Assembly (NCBI RefSeq): GCF_040361255.1
Contig: NZ_APNG01000010.1
Coordinates: 100,426 to 164,425, forward strand
From: Salinisphaera sp040361255
GTDB lineage: Bacteria > Pseudomonadota > Gammaproteobacteria > Nevskiales > Salinisphaeraceae
Direction: 5' to 3'
Length of the DNA: 64,000 nt
Shown: one piece after another, positions 1-8,465 of the stretch
Layout of the letters: the number at the start of each line of letters is the position of its first letter
How positions within the stretch are numbered: the stretch's first letter is position 1
The notes under the pieces: model-generated
Seen by the model: only the letters and a program-made list of their open reading frames with translations
Told to the model about the DNA's origin: nothing
The model's database searches: none
Program-made: the position numbers and the translations under genes

Positions 1-279
1 ATGGCCGCGAGCTTTCGTAACCGCGAACAGATTCTCGCGCTGGCCGGGGCCGATCTGATGACCATTTCGCCGGCGCTGCTCGAAGAGCTGGCCGGGCTGG
101 AGGAAAGCGATACGCCGGGCATCACCACGACCGACTCCGATGTGCCGCGGCTGATGCTCGATCGGCGCGCGTTCGATTGGGCCATGAACGCCGATGCCAT
201 GGCCACCGAGAAACTCGCCGAGGGCATTCGCCGTTTTGCCGACGATCAGCGCGCGCTGGAAACACAACTGGGCGGCTGA
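1..279 (+). CDS. tal: Transaldolase, C-terminal fragment (cut by window edge)
   Basis: This is the last 92 residues of a transaldolase, the pentose-phosphate enzyme that moves a dihydroxyacetone unit between sugar phosphates in the cytoplasm. The piece begins inside the protein: ASFRN followed by LAGADLMTISPALLEEL matches the end of the TalB barrel (ASFRNxxEIxxLAGCDxLTIxPxLLxEL). The ending MATEKLAEGIRRFADDQ is the typical C-terminal helix. The ATG at position 1 is therefore an internal methionine and the true start lies upstream of the window. The family identity is firm; the rest of the enzyme, with its Schiff-base lysine, cannot be seen. Confidence 0.9.
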   Translation: MAASFRNREQILALAGADLMTISPALLEELAGLEESDTPGITTTDSDVPRLMLDRRAFDWAMNADAMATEKLAEGIRRFADDQRALETQLGG

Positions 280-306
280 GCGCGTGCGCGCCGGCCGGGC
301 ATTGCG

Positions 307-567
307 TTAGCCGTCGAGGTAGTCGAGTACCGCGCTGTAGCCGCCTTCGGTCAACAGAATGGCGTTGACCGTGCTTTCGTAGATACGCCCGGCCTGGCGC
401 AGCTGCTCGATCTCGCGCGCATCCTGGCTTGCGCTCAGGTAATAGTAGTCGCGGCCCTCGTCGAAACTGTCCTTGAGCTGTTTGAATGCCAGGAACGCCG
501 TGCCTTTCTTGTCACCGCGCTGCTGATCGATTTCCTTCAGGCTCCAGGTCTTTTCGGTCTTGGCCAT
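307..567 (-). CDS. Conserved-looking small protein of unknown function
   Basis: This 86-residue acidic and basic-rich soluble protein starts at ATG 567 and runs convergent with the end of transaldolase. I do not recognise a named family. It has no signal peptide, no membrane segment and no cysteines. The N-terminal half is rich in Lys/Glu (WSLKEIDQQRGDKKGTAF), followed by a helix-forming stretch and a Tyr-rich patch (DEGRDYYYLSASQ). The coding bias matches its neighbours, and no competing frame in the gap is better. It is probably a genuine small cytoplasmic protein; function unassigned. Confidence 0.6.
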   Translation of the reverse strand: MAKTEKTWSLKEIDQQRGDKKGTAFLAFKQLKDSFDEGRDYYYLSASQDAREIEQLRQAGRIYESTVNAILLTEGGYSAVLDYLDG

Positions 568-725
568 GCGTTGCTCTCGGGTTGAGTTGGCGCCAAGCTA
601 GCAGGCGCTTAGAAACGGGTCAACGCGACTTTCAAACGCCCGCGTGACGTTGTTCGAACGGCGATGACTCTCGTAATCTATAGGCGCATGGACGCGCATC
701 GATTCTTCACACTGCAGGTACCCGG

Positions 726-1085
726 ATGAAAGTCAACGAACTGGTCGCACAATGGCAAGCCAATGCTGGCGAAACGCGCACCGACGAAAGCTACGAGATT
801 CGTCTGCCCCTCTACGACGCGGCCAAGGTGGCAGCCCTGTGCGATCTGTTTCCCGGCCTGACCCAGGAACGTATTCTCACCGATCTGCTGGCTGCCGCCC
901 TGGACGAACTGGCCAGCTCGTTTTCCTACGAACCGGGCACCGAAATCGCGGCCTACGACGAAGAAGGCGACCCGATGTATGCCGATGCCGGACTGACGCC
1001 GCGCTTCCAGGCGCTGGCCAAGGAATATGCCGAAAAGCTGCAGGCGGGCGAGCGTATCGACCAATCCGCCGCGTCGCGCGGTTGA
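726..1085 (+). CDS. Conserved hypothetical protein
   Basis: This 119-residue acidic, soluble protein starts at ATG 726. It carries no recognisable catalytic motif. The central part (YEIRLPLYDAAKVAALCDLFPG, then TQERILTDLLAAALDELA) reads like a small helical fold, possibly a ribbon-helix-helix-like segment around residues 35-60. The C-terminal half is helical and charged. Its stop lies 4 nt before the likely TTG start of the NUDIX gene, so it probably heads a three-gene operon with the NUDIX hydrolase and PPK2. Function unassigned. Confidence 0.65.
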   Translation: MKVNELVAQWQANAGETRTDESYEIRLPLYDAAKVAALCDLFPGLTQERILTDLLAAALDELASSFSYEPGTEIAAYDEEGDPMYADAGLTPRFQALAKEYAEKLQAGERIDQSAASRG

Positions 1086-1089
1086 TGTC

Positions 1090-1764
1090 TTGACGCGCGC
1101 GACCTCGTCGGGCGCCTGGCGGGCGCGCCTGGAACAGGCGCTGTCGGTCACCATGCCGGTGGGCCATCGCGACCCGGGGGATAACCGCCCGATCGCCGCC
1201 CACGGGCGGTCGGCGCGCCGTGCCGGGGTGCTCATCCCCGTGGTCGCCGCCGCCGAGCCCTATGTCTATTTCACCCAGCGCAGCGCGGCCCTGCGGCATC
1301 ATCCGGGCCAGATCAGTTTTCCCGGTGGCAGCATGGAAGCCAGCGATCGCAATGCGGAACACGCCGCGTTGCGCGAGGCTGAGGAAGAAATCGAGTTGCA
1401 CCCGCGCCATGTCGAAGTGCTTGGCGAGCTACCCGAATACCCGACCGTCACGGGGTTCGTGATCAGCCCCTTCGTCGGCTGGGTGGACCCGAACGCCCAG
1501 GTCTACCCCGACGACGCCGAGGTCGCACGGCTGTTCGCCGTGCCGCTGGCGCATGTGCTGGATCTGGACAACTATCGACGCTACCCGTACGAGCGTAACG
1601 GCCAGACCTATCAGGTCTACGGCATCGATTACGGCGACGATCATATCTGGGGCGCGACCGCGGGTATTCTGCTCGGCCTCGTACAACGTCTGGCCCATGC
1701 CGAACGGCGGCCGCTGGATATGCCGCGCCCGGCCGAAGAGGAGACCGTGCGCCGTGGCCGCTGA
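1090..1764 (+). CDS. NUDIX hydrolase, CoA-pyrophosphatase type (NudL-like)
   Basis: The NUDIX box is complete: GGSMEASD followed by REAEEEIEL fits GX5EX7REUXEEXGU closely. Immediately before it, RHHPGQISFPGG is the extra signature (LLxHxGQISFPGG) of the CoA-diphosphatase subfamily, which cleaves CoA and CoA esters to phosphopantetheine and 3',5'-ADP. The start is uncertain. An in-frame ATG at 1027 would overlap the previous gene by 59 nt; TTG 1090 follows that gene's stop by 4 nt and gives a normal-length protein of about 224 residues, so I chose it. The 3' end overlaps the ppk2 start by 11 nt, indicating translational coupling. Confidence 0.85.
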   Translation: MTRATSSGAWRARLEQALSVTMPVGHRDPGDNRPIAAHGRSARRAGVLIPVVAAAEPYVYFTQRSAALRHHPGQISFPGGSMEASDRNAEHAALREAEEEIELHPRHVEVLGELPEYPTVTGFVISPFVGWVDPNAQVYPDDAEVARLFAVPLAHVLDLDNYRRYPYERNGQTYQVYGIDYGDDHIWGATAGILLGLVQRLAHAERRPLDMPRPAEEETVRRGR

Positions 1765-2491
1765 CAAGTCGGCGCGCGACGAACTCAAGGCGCTGCAGGC
1801 GCAGCTGCTGCGTATTCAGCATGTCTATGCATCGTATGCGTATACGGGCGTGATCGTGCTCGAAGGCTGGGATGCGGCCGGCAAGGGCGGGCTGATCCGG
1901 CGTATCGCCTGGACACTCGATCCGCGTTATCTCGATGTATGGCCGATCAAGGCCCCGGATGCACGCGAACGCCGCGAGCTGTGGCTGCAACGCTTCTGGG
2001 AGCGCTTGCCCACGGCCAGCGAAATCGCGATCTTCGACCGGAGCTGGTACGGGCGGGTCCTGGTCGAGCGTATCGAGGGCTTCATTACCGAGGCCGAGTG
2101 CGAACGCGCCTATGACGAGATCAATGCCTTCGAGCGCACGTTGGTCGACAACGGTGTGCGCCTGGTGAAGCTGTTTCTGGACATCGATGCCGATACCCAG
2201 CTCGCGCGTTTTCGTGCCCGCTACGAGAATCCGGCCAAGCGCTGGAAACTCACCGAAGACGATATCCGTAACCGCGCGCGCTGGCAGGATTACGAACAGG
2301 CCTATGCGCGCATGTTCGAGCGTTGCTCCACCGCGTATGCGCCCTGGACCCGTATTGATGCCAACCACAAGCCGCGCGCCCGTGTAGCGGCGCTGCAGCG
2401 TATCGTGGAGGTGCTCGGCGCGGGACTCGATCTGTCCGCCGAGCCCCAGGTCGACCCGATCGTGGAACGGTTCATGTTGGCGAGTTCCTAG
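1754..2491 (+). CDS. ppk2: Polyphosphate kinase 2 family protein
   Basis: PPK2 enzymes transfer phosphate between inorganic polyphosphate and nucleotides. From GTG 1754 the protein is about 245 residues. It has the Walker A loop EGWDAAGKGG (residues 37-46), the Walker B/lid region IFDRSWYGRVLVER, and the conserved basic run RWKLTEDDIRNRARW that contacts polyphosphate. It is a single-domain PPK2; whether it prefers ADP or AMP cannot be read safely from sequence. It overlaps the NUDIX gene by 11 nt. The stop TAG at 2489-2491 uses the first G of an inserted repeat element; without the element the stop would be TAA at the same place, so the protein is not truncated. Confidence 0.9.
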   Translation: MAADKSARDELKALQAQLLRIQHVYASYAYTGVIVLEGWDAAGKGGLIRRIAWTLDPRYLDVWPIKAPDARERRELWLQRFWERLPTASEIAIFDRSWYGRVLVERIEGFITEAECERAYDEINAFERTLVDNGVRLVKLFLDIDADTQLARFRARYENPAKRWKLTEDDIRNRARWQDYEQAYARMFERCSTAYAPWTRIDANHKPRARVAALQRIVEVLGAGLDLSAEPQVDPIVERFMLASS

Positions 2492-2782
2492 GGAAGCTCT
2501 GCATATCCTCTCGCGGATCGCGTTCGAGTCCTCACATGCGTTGCGACAAGGCGTCCGAGCGCAGCGCCTGCCCCAGGAAATCAACGAGGGGCAGGTCAAG
2601 CTCGGCAACGCAGTCGCGGCGCATTTGAGGCCGAACCCCTTCGGGGCCAGGGCTTTGCGCGCGCCTGGACGGCGTCGAGGCGTAACGCACCGTGCAACCA
2701 GCACGCTACGCTGCGCCTCTGTCTGCCAGCCACGCGCAAAGCACGCCGGCGCGACCGTGACAGGTTGTGCAGAGCTTCCCTA
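2489..2782. mobile_element. MITE-like element, copy 1 (290 bp plus TA duplication)
   Basis: Bases 2491-2780 begin GGGAAGCTCTGCA and end TGCAGAGCTTCCC, a perfect 13-bp terminal inverted repeat that continues imperfectly further inward. TA lies directly outside both ends (2489-2490 and 2781-2782), as expected for a TA target duplication. The interior contains no transposase and is closely similar along its length to 54726-55000. It fills the whole space between the convergent ppk2 and slipin genes. TA duplications occur with IS630/Tc1-mariner and some IS5-type transposases; which one mobilises this element cannot be decided from the window. Confidence 0.85.
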
Positions 2783-3568
2783 ACCGTCGTTGTCGCTCCT
2801 CGGCGCTCGATCGTCGATTTTCCGCGCCACGTCCATGAGCGGTTCGATCAGATCCATCGGCAGCGGGAAGACGATAGTGGAGTTGTTGTCGCCGGCGATA
2901 TCCACGAGCGTCTGCAGATAGCGTAGCTGCAGGGCCTGGGGTTCCTTGGCGAGCTGATTGGCGGCTTCGCGCAGATTTTCGGCGGCCTGCATTTCGCCTT
3001 CGGCGTTGATGACCTTGGCCCGGCGCGCACGTTCGGCTTCGGCCTGGCGGGCGATCGCCCGCGTCATGCTTTCATCGAGATCGACCTGCTTGATCTCGAC
3101 ATTGGCCACTTTCAGGCCCCAGGCATCGGTATGCCGATCCAGAATTTCCTGGATATCGGCATTGAGCTTGTCGCGCTCGGCGAGCATTTCGTCGAGTTCG
3201 TGCTTGCCGAGCACGCTGCGCAGAGTGGTCTGGGCGAGCTGGCTGACCGCGTCGTAGAAATGCTCGACTTCCACGATCGCCTTGTCGGCATCGATCACGC
3301 GGAAATACACCACGGCGTTGACCCGCACCGACACGTTATCGCGCGAGATCACGTCCTGGGGCGGCACATCGAGCACCACCACGCGCATATCAACCTTGAC
3401 CATCTTCTGGATCACCGGAATGACCAGAAACAGGCCGGGGCCCTTCACGCCGGTCATGCGCCCGAGGGTGAACATCACGCCACGTTCGTATTCGGGCAGG
3501 ATCTTGATCGAGGCGAAGATCAGCAGGGCGAGCAGAATGACGATGGCGAAACCGAAATTGATCAGCAT
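2780..3568 (-). CDS. Slipin/stomatin-family SPFH membrane protein
   Basis: This 262-residue protein has one N-terminal membrane segment (about residues 5-22) followed by an SPFH/Band 7 domain: LPEYERGVMFTLGR, GPGLFLVIP, then VVVLDVPPQDVISRDNVSV. The long Ala/Glu helix AEAERARRAKVINAEGE is the usual coiled-coil region, and the tail TIVFPLPMD is typical of slipins. Slipins form membrane-bound oligomers and are commonly encoded beside NfeD proteases, as here: the nfeD stop lies 3 nt before this ATG, so they form one operon. The stop TAG at 2782-2780 borrows its last base from the repeat element. Confidence 0.9.
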   Translation of the reverse strand: MLINFGFAIVILLALLIFASIKILPEYERGVMFTLGRMTGVKGPGLFLVIPVIQKMVKVDMRVVVLDVPPQDVISRDNVSVRVNAVVYFRVIDADKAIVEVEHFYDAVSQLAQTTLRSVLGKHELDEMLAERDKLNADIQEILDRHTDAWGLKVANVEIKQVDLDESMTRAIARQAEAERARRAKVINAEGEMQAAENLREAANQLAKEPQALQLRYLQTLVDIAGDNNSTIVFPLPMDLIEPLMDVARKIDDRAPRSDNDG

Positions 3569-3571
3569 GGC

Positions 3572-5008
3572 TTAGCTCCGCGGTTTGGGCCGACGCGCTG
3601 AGGCGTTGCCCGTATGAATGGTGGTATCCGCCGGCCCGGCAGGGCGCACGAATACTTTCAGGCCTTCGGCATCGGTGACGATGAGTTGGTCGTCGCGCGC
3701 GACCGGCGTGGGGCTTTGTGCCAGCCAGGATTCACCGTGCAGCAGCACGCGGCCTTCGTGCTCGAAGTCGGTGAGGGACACGCAACGGCTGCCGATGAGC
3801 CCGGCATGGCCGGTCTGTATCTTCTCGCGTCGCGAGCGCAAAAACAGATACACGATCCCGAACAGCAGCAGGGCGCTGGCTACGGCGAGCCCGCCGATCA
3901 GGCCGAACGGGATTTCGAAACCGGGTACGTCGGTATCCATGAGCATGATCGAGCCGAACACGAAGGCGGCGACGCCGCCCAGACCCAGAATACCGAAGCT
4001 GGGCGCGAACATCTCGGCGATCATCAAGCCCGCGCCGAGCGCGATCAGCGCCAGGCCGGCATAGTTGACCGGCAGCACCTGAAAAGCGAACAGCGCGCAC
4101 AGCAGGCTGATTGCGCCGACCACGCCCGGCACCGCGGTACCCGGGTTCAGGCCTTCCAGAATCAGGCCATAGATGCCGATCATGAACAGCAGATAGGCCA
4201 CGGTGGGATTGGTGATCACCGACAGCAGTTCCGTCTGCCAGCCCGGTTCGCGCTGTTCGATCGCCGCGCCGGCGACGTTGAGCTGCTGTGGTCCGGCCGC
4301 GGTATCGACCCGCCGGCCGTCGAGCGCGGCGAGCAGTTCGGTGGTGTTCGCGGCGATCAGGTCGATGACGTTGGCGTCCAGCGCGGCCCTGGCCGACAGG
4401 CTCACGCCTTCGCGGACGGCTTTTTCGGCCCAGTCGGCATTGCGCCCGCGCTGTTCGGCCAGGCTGCGGATATAGGCCACCGCATCGTTGACGGCCTTGC
4501 GGCGCTTGGCGGTGGCGTCGTCGGCCGGCGCCTCGCGACCTTCCGCTTCGTTATCCGGGGAATCGGATGGCGCGGGCGAGGTCGGCTTGCTGTCGCCACC
4601 GATCGATACGGGCGTGGCGGCGCCGAGATTGGTGGCTGGCGCCATGGCCGCGATATGGCTGGCGTAGAGGATATAGGTGCCGGCACTGGCGGCGCGCGCG
4701 CCGCCGGGCGCGACATAGGCGGCGACCGGCACGGATGACGCCAGTATCGCCTTGACGATATCGCGCATCGCGCCGTCGAGCCCGCCCGGTGTATCCAGGC
4801 GCAGTATGATCAGATCCGTGTTCGCCTGCGCGGCGGCCGCCAGTTCGTCGTGCACGAAGGCGCTGGTGGCAGGGCCGATCGGGCCGACGATGGGAACTTC
4901 GCGCACGCCGGGCGCATCGCTCGCCGAGGGTTGGGCCGAAATCGCCCCTGTGCCCGCCATCAGGACGAACAAGAGCAACCCGATCAACCCTGTGCGTACG
5001 AAAGCCAT
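3572..5008 (-). CDS. nfeD: NfeD-family membrane serine protease (long form)
   Basis: This 478-residue protein starts with a signal peptide (GLLLFVLMAGTGAISAQ). A ClpP-like protease domain follows, with LRLDTPGGL near residue 70 and the nucleophile region ARAASAGTYIL (Ser about residue 108). Several membrane segments lie around residues 270-395, and the C-terminal soluble NfeD OB-fold domain (HAGLIGSRCVSLT, GRVLLHGESW) ends the protein. A Ser/Pro/Asp-rich low-complexity linker (about 140-165) is unusually long. Family members cleave the C-terminal region of their partner slipin, which is encoded immediately downstream. The start at ATG 5008 is supported by the signal peptide. Confidence 0.9.
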   Translation of the reverse strand: MAFVRTGLIGLLLFVLMAGTGAISAQPSASDAPGVREVPIVGPIGPATSAFVHDELAAAAQANTDLIILRLDTPGGLDGAMRDIVKAILASSVPVAAYVAPGGARAASAGTYILYASHIAAMAPATNLGAATPVSIGGDSKPTSPAPSDSPDNEAEGREAPADDATAKRRKAVNDAVAYIRSLAEQRGRNADWAEKAVREGVSLSARAALDANVIDLIAANTTELLAALDGRRVDTAAGPQQLNVAGAAIEQREPGWQTELLSVITNPTVAYLLFMIGIYGLILEGLNPGTAVPGVVGAISLLCALFAFQVLPVNYAGLALIALGAGLMIAEMFAPSFGILGLGGVAAFVFGSIMLMDTDVPGFEIPFGLIGGLAVASALLLFGIVYLFLRSRREKIQTGHAGLIGSRCVSLTDFEHEGRVLLHGESWLAQSPTPVARDDQLIVTDAEGLKVFVRPAGPADTTIHTGNASARRPKPRS

Positions 5009-5084
5009 GGGGCGATATTACGCGATCGCGGCGCTTTACGATGCCCGTGCGCCAGCCTCGGCGCGCGTGCTTTTGCCGAGTGGG

Positions 5085-5849
5085 CTAGTCGAGGCGTTCG
5101 TAGAGCGCGATCAGCTGCTGGGTGACCTTGTGACTGGGCGCGTAGTGGATCAGCGGGATCGAGGCGTCGTGGGATTCGCGCACCTTGATCGAAGAGGTGA
5201 TACGCGTTTCGATCAGCGGATGGCCTTCGGCGGCGAGCTCGGCGAGCATGCGCTCGGGCAGTTTGGCCCGCGCCTGGAATTGATTGACCACGATGCCGTC
5301 AATCACCAGATCGGGGTTGTGGTCGTCCTGGATCTCGTGGATGTTGTCGAACAGCGAATACAGCGCCTGGCGGGCGAAATCGTCGCAATCGAACGGCACG
5401 AGACAGCGCTCGGCGGCGATCAGCGCCGATTGCGAATAGAAATTCAGCGCCGGTGGCGTGTCGATGAAGATCGCATCGTAGTCGTGAAGGCGTGCCAGCG
5501 ATTGCTTGAGCTTGTAGATCTTGTGCTTGGCCTCGAGTTTGATGCGCAGTTCTTCCAGGTCCGGATGCGCGGCCATCACCGATAGATTTTCGAACGGCGA
5601 GGGCGTGATGTAGTCGGCCAGATTACTGCCCGTGCGCGCCCGCGACAGGGTGGATTCGAAGAAATCCGCGCTGCCGGCCTCGGCCTGTCGGTTGTCCGAC
5701 GACAGCAGATACTGGCTGGCATTGCACTGGGCATCCAGATCGATCACCAGCGTGCGCTTGCCGCGCGCGGCAGCGATCGCGGCCAGATTGCACAACAGCG
5801 TGGTCTTGCCGACCCCGCCTTTTTGATTGAACACCACGCGACGCGTCAT
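5085..5849 (-). CDS. ParA-family ATPase (orphan)
   Basis: The 254-residue protein opens with the deviant Walker A motif NQKGGVGKTT (residues 8-17), followed by LVIDLDAQCNASQYLL (Walker A') and the Walker B-like DAIFIDTPPALNF. These are hallmarks of ParA/Soj ATPases that position chromosomes, plasmids or protein clusters. No parB or parS-like repeats are visible nearby, so it is an orphan and its cargo is unknown. ATG 5849 is chosen because it places the P-loop at the extreme N-terminus as in the family; upstream in-frame sequence belongs to another frame of the sirtuin gene. Confidence 0.88.
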   Translation of the reverse strand: MTRRVVFNQKGGVGKTTLLCNLAAIAAARGKRTLVIDLDAQCNASQYLLSSDNRQAEAGSADFFESTLSRARTGSNLADYITPSPFENLSVMAAHPDLEELRIKLEAKHKIYKLKQSLARLHDYDAIFIDTPPALNFYSQSALIAAERCLVPFDCDDFARQALYSLFDNIHEIQDDHNPDLVIDGIVVNQFQARAKLPERMLAELAAEGHPLIETRITSSIKVRESHDASIPLIHYAPSHKVTQQLIALYERLD

Positions 5850-5934
5850 CGATAACCCCCGGTCTGCCCTGGCTATGGCCGGCGTGTTGTAAAGGTGGGC
5901 CGGCGTAAAACCCGTTTTTTCCGAATAAGGGAGC

Positions 5935-6699
5935 TTAGCGGGCTGTCCGCATAGCGTCGAGCCTGTCGACCAGCGCCGGCAGTGCCATGCTCGCGGTCTC
6001 GGCGATATGCACATCCACGGAGGGCGATACGGCGGTGGCCTGCGGGTTGACCTCGATGACGGGCGTGGGCCCGTCCACGGCCATTTCCACCAATGCGGCG
6101 GCGGGATAGACCTGATTGGAAGTGCCCACGACCAGCACGCAGTCACAGCGACCCAGTTCCGCCTGGGCGCGTTCGAGCGCGGCCATGGGCAGCATCTCGC
6201 CAAACCAGACCACGCCCGGGCGCATGCGTGCGCCGCAGGACTGGCACGTTGGGAGGGGGGCCTGCTCGTCGGCTTCGGCGACTGCCTGGCGGCGTTCGTC
6301 GCCGCATTCACTACAACAATCGATCCAGATATTGCCGTGCAGTTCGGACACGTCGCGACTGCCGGCCGTACTTTGCAGGCCATCGACATTCTGGGTGGCG
6401 ATGACCACGTCCATATGCCGTTCCAGCGCCGCGATCGCGCGGTGGCCGGCGTTTACGCCGCCGCGCGCGATGAGCGTGCGCCGCCAGCGATACCACGCCC
6501 AGACGCGTTCCGGGTTGGCGGCAAAGGCTTCCGGCGTGGCCAGATCCTGGGGTGAGAACTGCGCCCAGAGGCCGGTCTGGGCTTCGCGAAAAGTCGGGAT
6601 ACCGGACTCGGCCGACAACCCGGCGCCGGAAAGTACGAGTAAACGCCGGCTGCGCGCAAGTGCGCGGGCCGCCGCATCTATCATCGGAGTCGCTGTCAT
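5935..6699 (-). CDS. Sir2-family NAD-dependent protein deacylase, class III type
   Basis: The 254-residue sirtuin has the NAD-binding GAGLSAESGIPTFR, TQNVDGLQ, the catalytic-loop LHGN, and four zinc cysteines in two pairs (CCSECG and CQSCG). The residues WAWYRWRR supply the Tyr-x-x-Arg pair which in CobB and SIRT5 binds succinyl and malonyl groups, so desuccinylase activity is likely in addition to deacetylation. The upstream ATG at 6699 gives the normal family length. It lies 85 nt upstream of parA on the same strand; a functional link is not evident. Confidence 0.9.
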   Translation of the reverse strand: MTATPMIDAAARALARSRRLLVLSGAGLSAESGIPTFREAQTGLWAQFSPQDLATPEAFAANPERVWAWYRWRRTLIARGGVNAGHRAIAALERHMDVVIATQNVDGLQSTAGSRDVSELHGNIWIDCCSECGDERRQAVAEADEQAPLPTCQSCGARMRPGVVWFGEMLPMAALERAQAELGRCDCVLVVGTSNQVYPAAALVEMAVDGPTPVIEVNPQATAVSPSVDVHIAETASMALPALVDRLDAMRTAR

Positions 6700-6780
6700 G
6701 AGGCAGCGCCGGCCCGAAGGCCGGCCATTGGAAAACGCTGCCCGATACTCTAACGGCTGTCGCCGCCGCGGGTCATGCCG

Positions 6781-8364
6781 CTAGCGACGACTGCGCGGCG
6801 CCTTGACCGCACGCCGGCGCGGCATCCACTGCACGTGATAGAGATCGTGGCGACGGTCGAGCATGTTCTGTACCGAGCCGGTGGTACGGGCGTCCAGCAG
6901 TACGTCCAGGCGGACATCGGCGATTGCCACCATTTCCACGTTGGGCGTGGTGTCCGCGGCGATGCCGTCGCGGGCGAAGGCGAAATCGCAGGGCGTGATG
7001 ATCGCGCTCTGGCCGTAGTGCAGGTCCATGGCATGCACCCGGGGCAGGTTGCCGACATTGCCGGCGGTGGCGACATAGATCTGGTTTTCCACCGCCCGTG
7101 CATGCGCCGAATAGCGCACCCGCAGATGGCCGTTGCGGTCTTCCGTGGAATAGGGCACGAACAGCATGTTGATGCCCTGGTCGGCCAGATGCCGGCACAG
7201 TTCGGGGAATTCGCTGTCGTAGCACACCAGCACGCCGATCGGCCCGCAGTCGGTTTCGATGGCATTGAGCGAATCGCCACCGACGATATTCCAGTAATGG
7301 CGCTCGCCCGGGGTGGGATGAATCTTGGGCTGCTGGTATTCCGAACCGTCGCGCAGATAGATATAGCCGATATTCTGCAGATCGTCGCCGACCCGGGTCG
7401 GATGCGAACCGGCAATGATGTTGATATTGAACTTCACCGCCAGCGAGGCCATCAGCTCGCGGAACTCGTCGACGAAATCGGCCAGACGCTGAATGGCCGC
7501 GCGATGACGCAATTCCTCGTTCTTGATCGACAGCAGCTGGACCGTGAACAGTTCCGGAAACACCACGAAATCGGCCTTGGCATCGGCCGTTTCCTGTACG
7601 AAATAGGTCACGATCTGGGCGAACTCGTCGAAGGAGTTGATCGCGCGCTGGCCATACTGGATGGTGGCGATGCGTACCGTGGCCGGGCGCTGCAGATGCA
7701 CATGCGAGTCGCCGGCGACATCCTCGCGGTACTTGTACTCCGGATTGCGCCAGAGCAGGTGGGCGCCGTAGCCCATCGACTCTTCATCCGGCGGCAGATA
7801 GTTGGGCATGACGCCGAGCAGTTCGTAGCCCTGGTTGAGCTGAAAGCTCAGTACCGAATCGCGGATTTCCTTGTTCTGGACCGCCTCGACATAGGCCTCG
7901 GCGCTGCCGTACTTCTTGAAGCGGCGCTTGAGACCGGGCAGGCGCCCGGAAAAGACGATGCCCTTGAGCCCGAGCTTTACGCACAGCGCTTCACGTTCGC
8001 GATAGAGGCGCTGGCCGATACGCAGGCCACGGGCTTCCGGGTCCACGCAGATTTCGTAGCCGTAGAGATAATCGCCGTCGATATCGTGGGTCGAGCCGTA
8101 GCCGTTGCCAGTGATGCGGGCCCAGGTATGCGGGCGCATGACCTGATCCTCGGGCAGGCACAGGGTCGCGCAGTAGCCGACCACGACATCCTCGTAGACC
8201 GCGACCAGTTGGCCTTCGGGGAAGTTGTTGATCTGGCCGCGCAGCTCGTCGAAGGTGTAATCGTCGAGGTTGGGATAGGTACGTTGTACCACCCGATTGA
8301 TCGCCGGAATATCCGACAGATTGGCGGTACGAACGATCAGACGTGAACGGCTTTGGCTGGGCAT
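6781..8364 (-). CDS. GNAT acetyltransferase-carbon-nitrogen hydrolase fusion
   Basis: The N-terminal half (about residues 10-190) is a GNAT fold with an acetyl-CoA loop region (DPEARGLRIGQRLY). The C-terminal half (about 225-500) is a nitrilase-superfamily amidase with the complete catalytic triad: Glu in VVFPELF, Lys in QPKIHPTPGE, and Cys in LVCYDSEFPE. This two-domain arrangement is a known bacterial family of unclear substrate; acyl transfer coupled to amide hydrolysis is a reasonable inference. ATG 8364 is preferred over the TTG/ATG further upstream because GAGGGA sits six bases before it. The protein is then 527 residues. Confidence 0.88.
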   Translation of the reverse strand: MPSQSRSRLIVRTANLSDIPAINRVVQRTYPNLDDYTFDELRGQINNFPEGQLVAVYEDVVVGYCATLCLPEDQVMRPHTWARITGNGYGSTHDIDGDYLYGYEICVDPEARGLRIGQRLYREREALCVKLGLKGIVFSGRLPGLKRRFKKYGSAEAYVEAVQNKEIRDSVLSFQLNQGYELLGVMPNYLPPDEESMGYGAHLLWRNPEYKYREDVAGDSHVHLQRPATVRIATIQYGQRAINSFDEFAQIVTYFVQETADAKADFVVFPELFTVQLLSIKNEELRHRAAIQRLADFVDEFRELMASLAVKFNINIIAGSHPTRVGDDLQNIGYIYLRDGSEYQQPKIHPTPGERHYWNIVGGDSLNAIETDCGPIGVLVCYDSEFPELCRHLADQGINMLFVPYSTEDRNGHLRVRYSAHARAVENQIYVATAGNVGNLPRVHAMDLHYGQSAIITPCDFAFARDGIAADTTPNVEMVAIADVRLDVLLDARTTGSVQNMLDRRHDLYHVQWMPRRRAVKAPRSRR

Positions 8365-8465
8365 GAACGATCCCTCGTTGGCGATGACGAGGCGATACGT
8401 ACGCACTGGCGCGCGTACCGCCTCGATCGATGATTACGGCATGAATACCGAACCGCGCGCCGGCA

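Noticed and set aside
2541..2783. 80-codon open frame inside MITE copy 1, partly conserved in copy 2
   Set aside because: The similarity follows from DNA identity of the two repeats; the frame has indels and different middle parts, and no transposase motif.
5085..6389. 434-codon ParA with a long N-terminal extension
   Set aside because: The extension overlaps the sirtuin gene in another frame; the ParA P-loop must be near the N-terminus, which fits ATG 5849.
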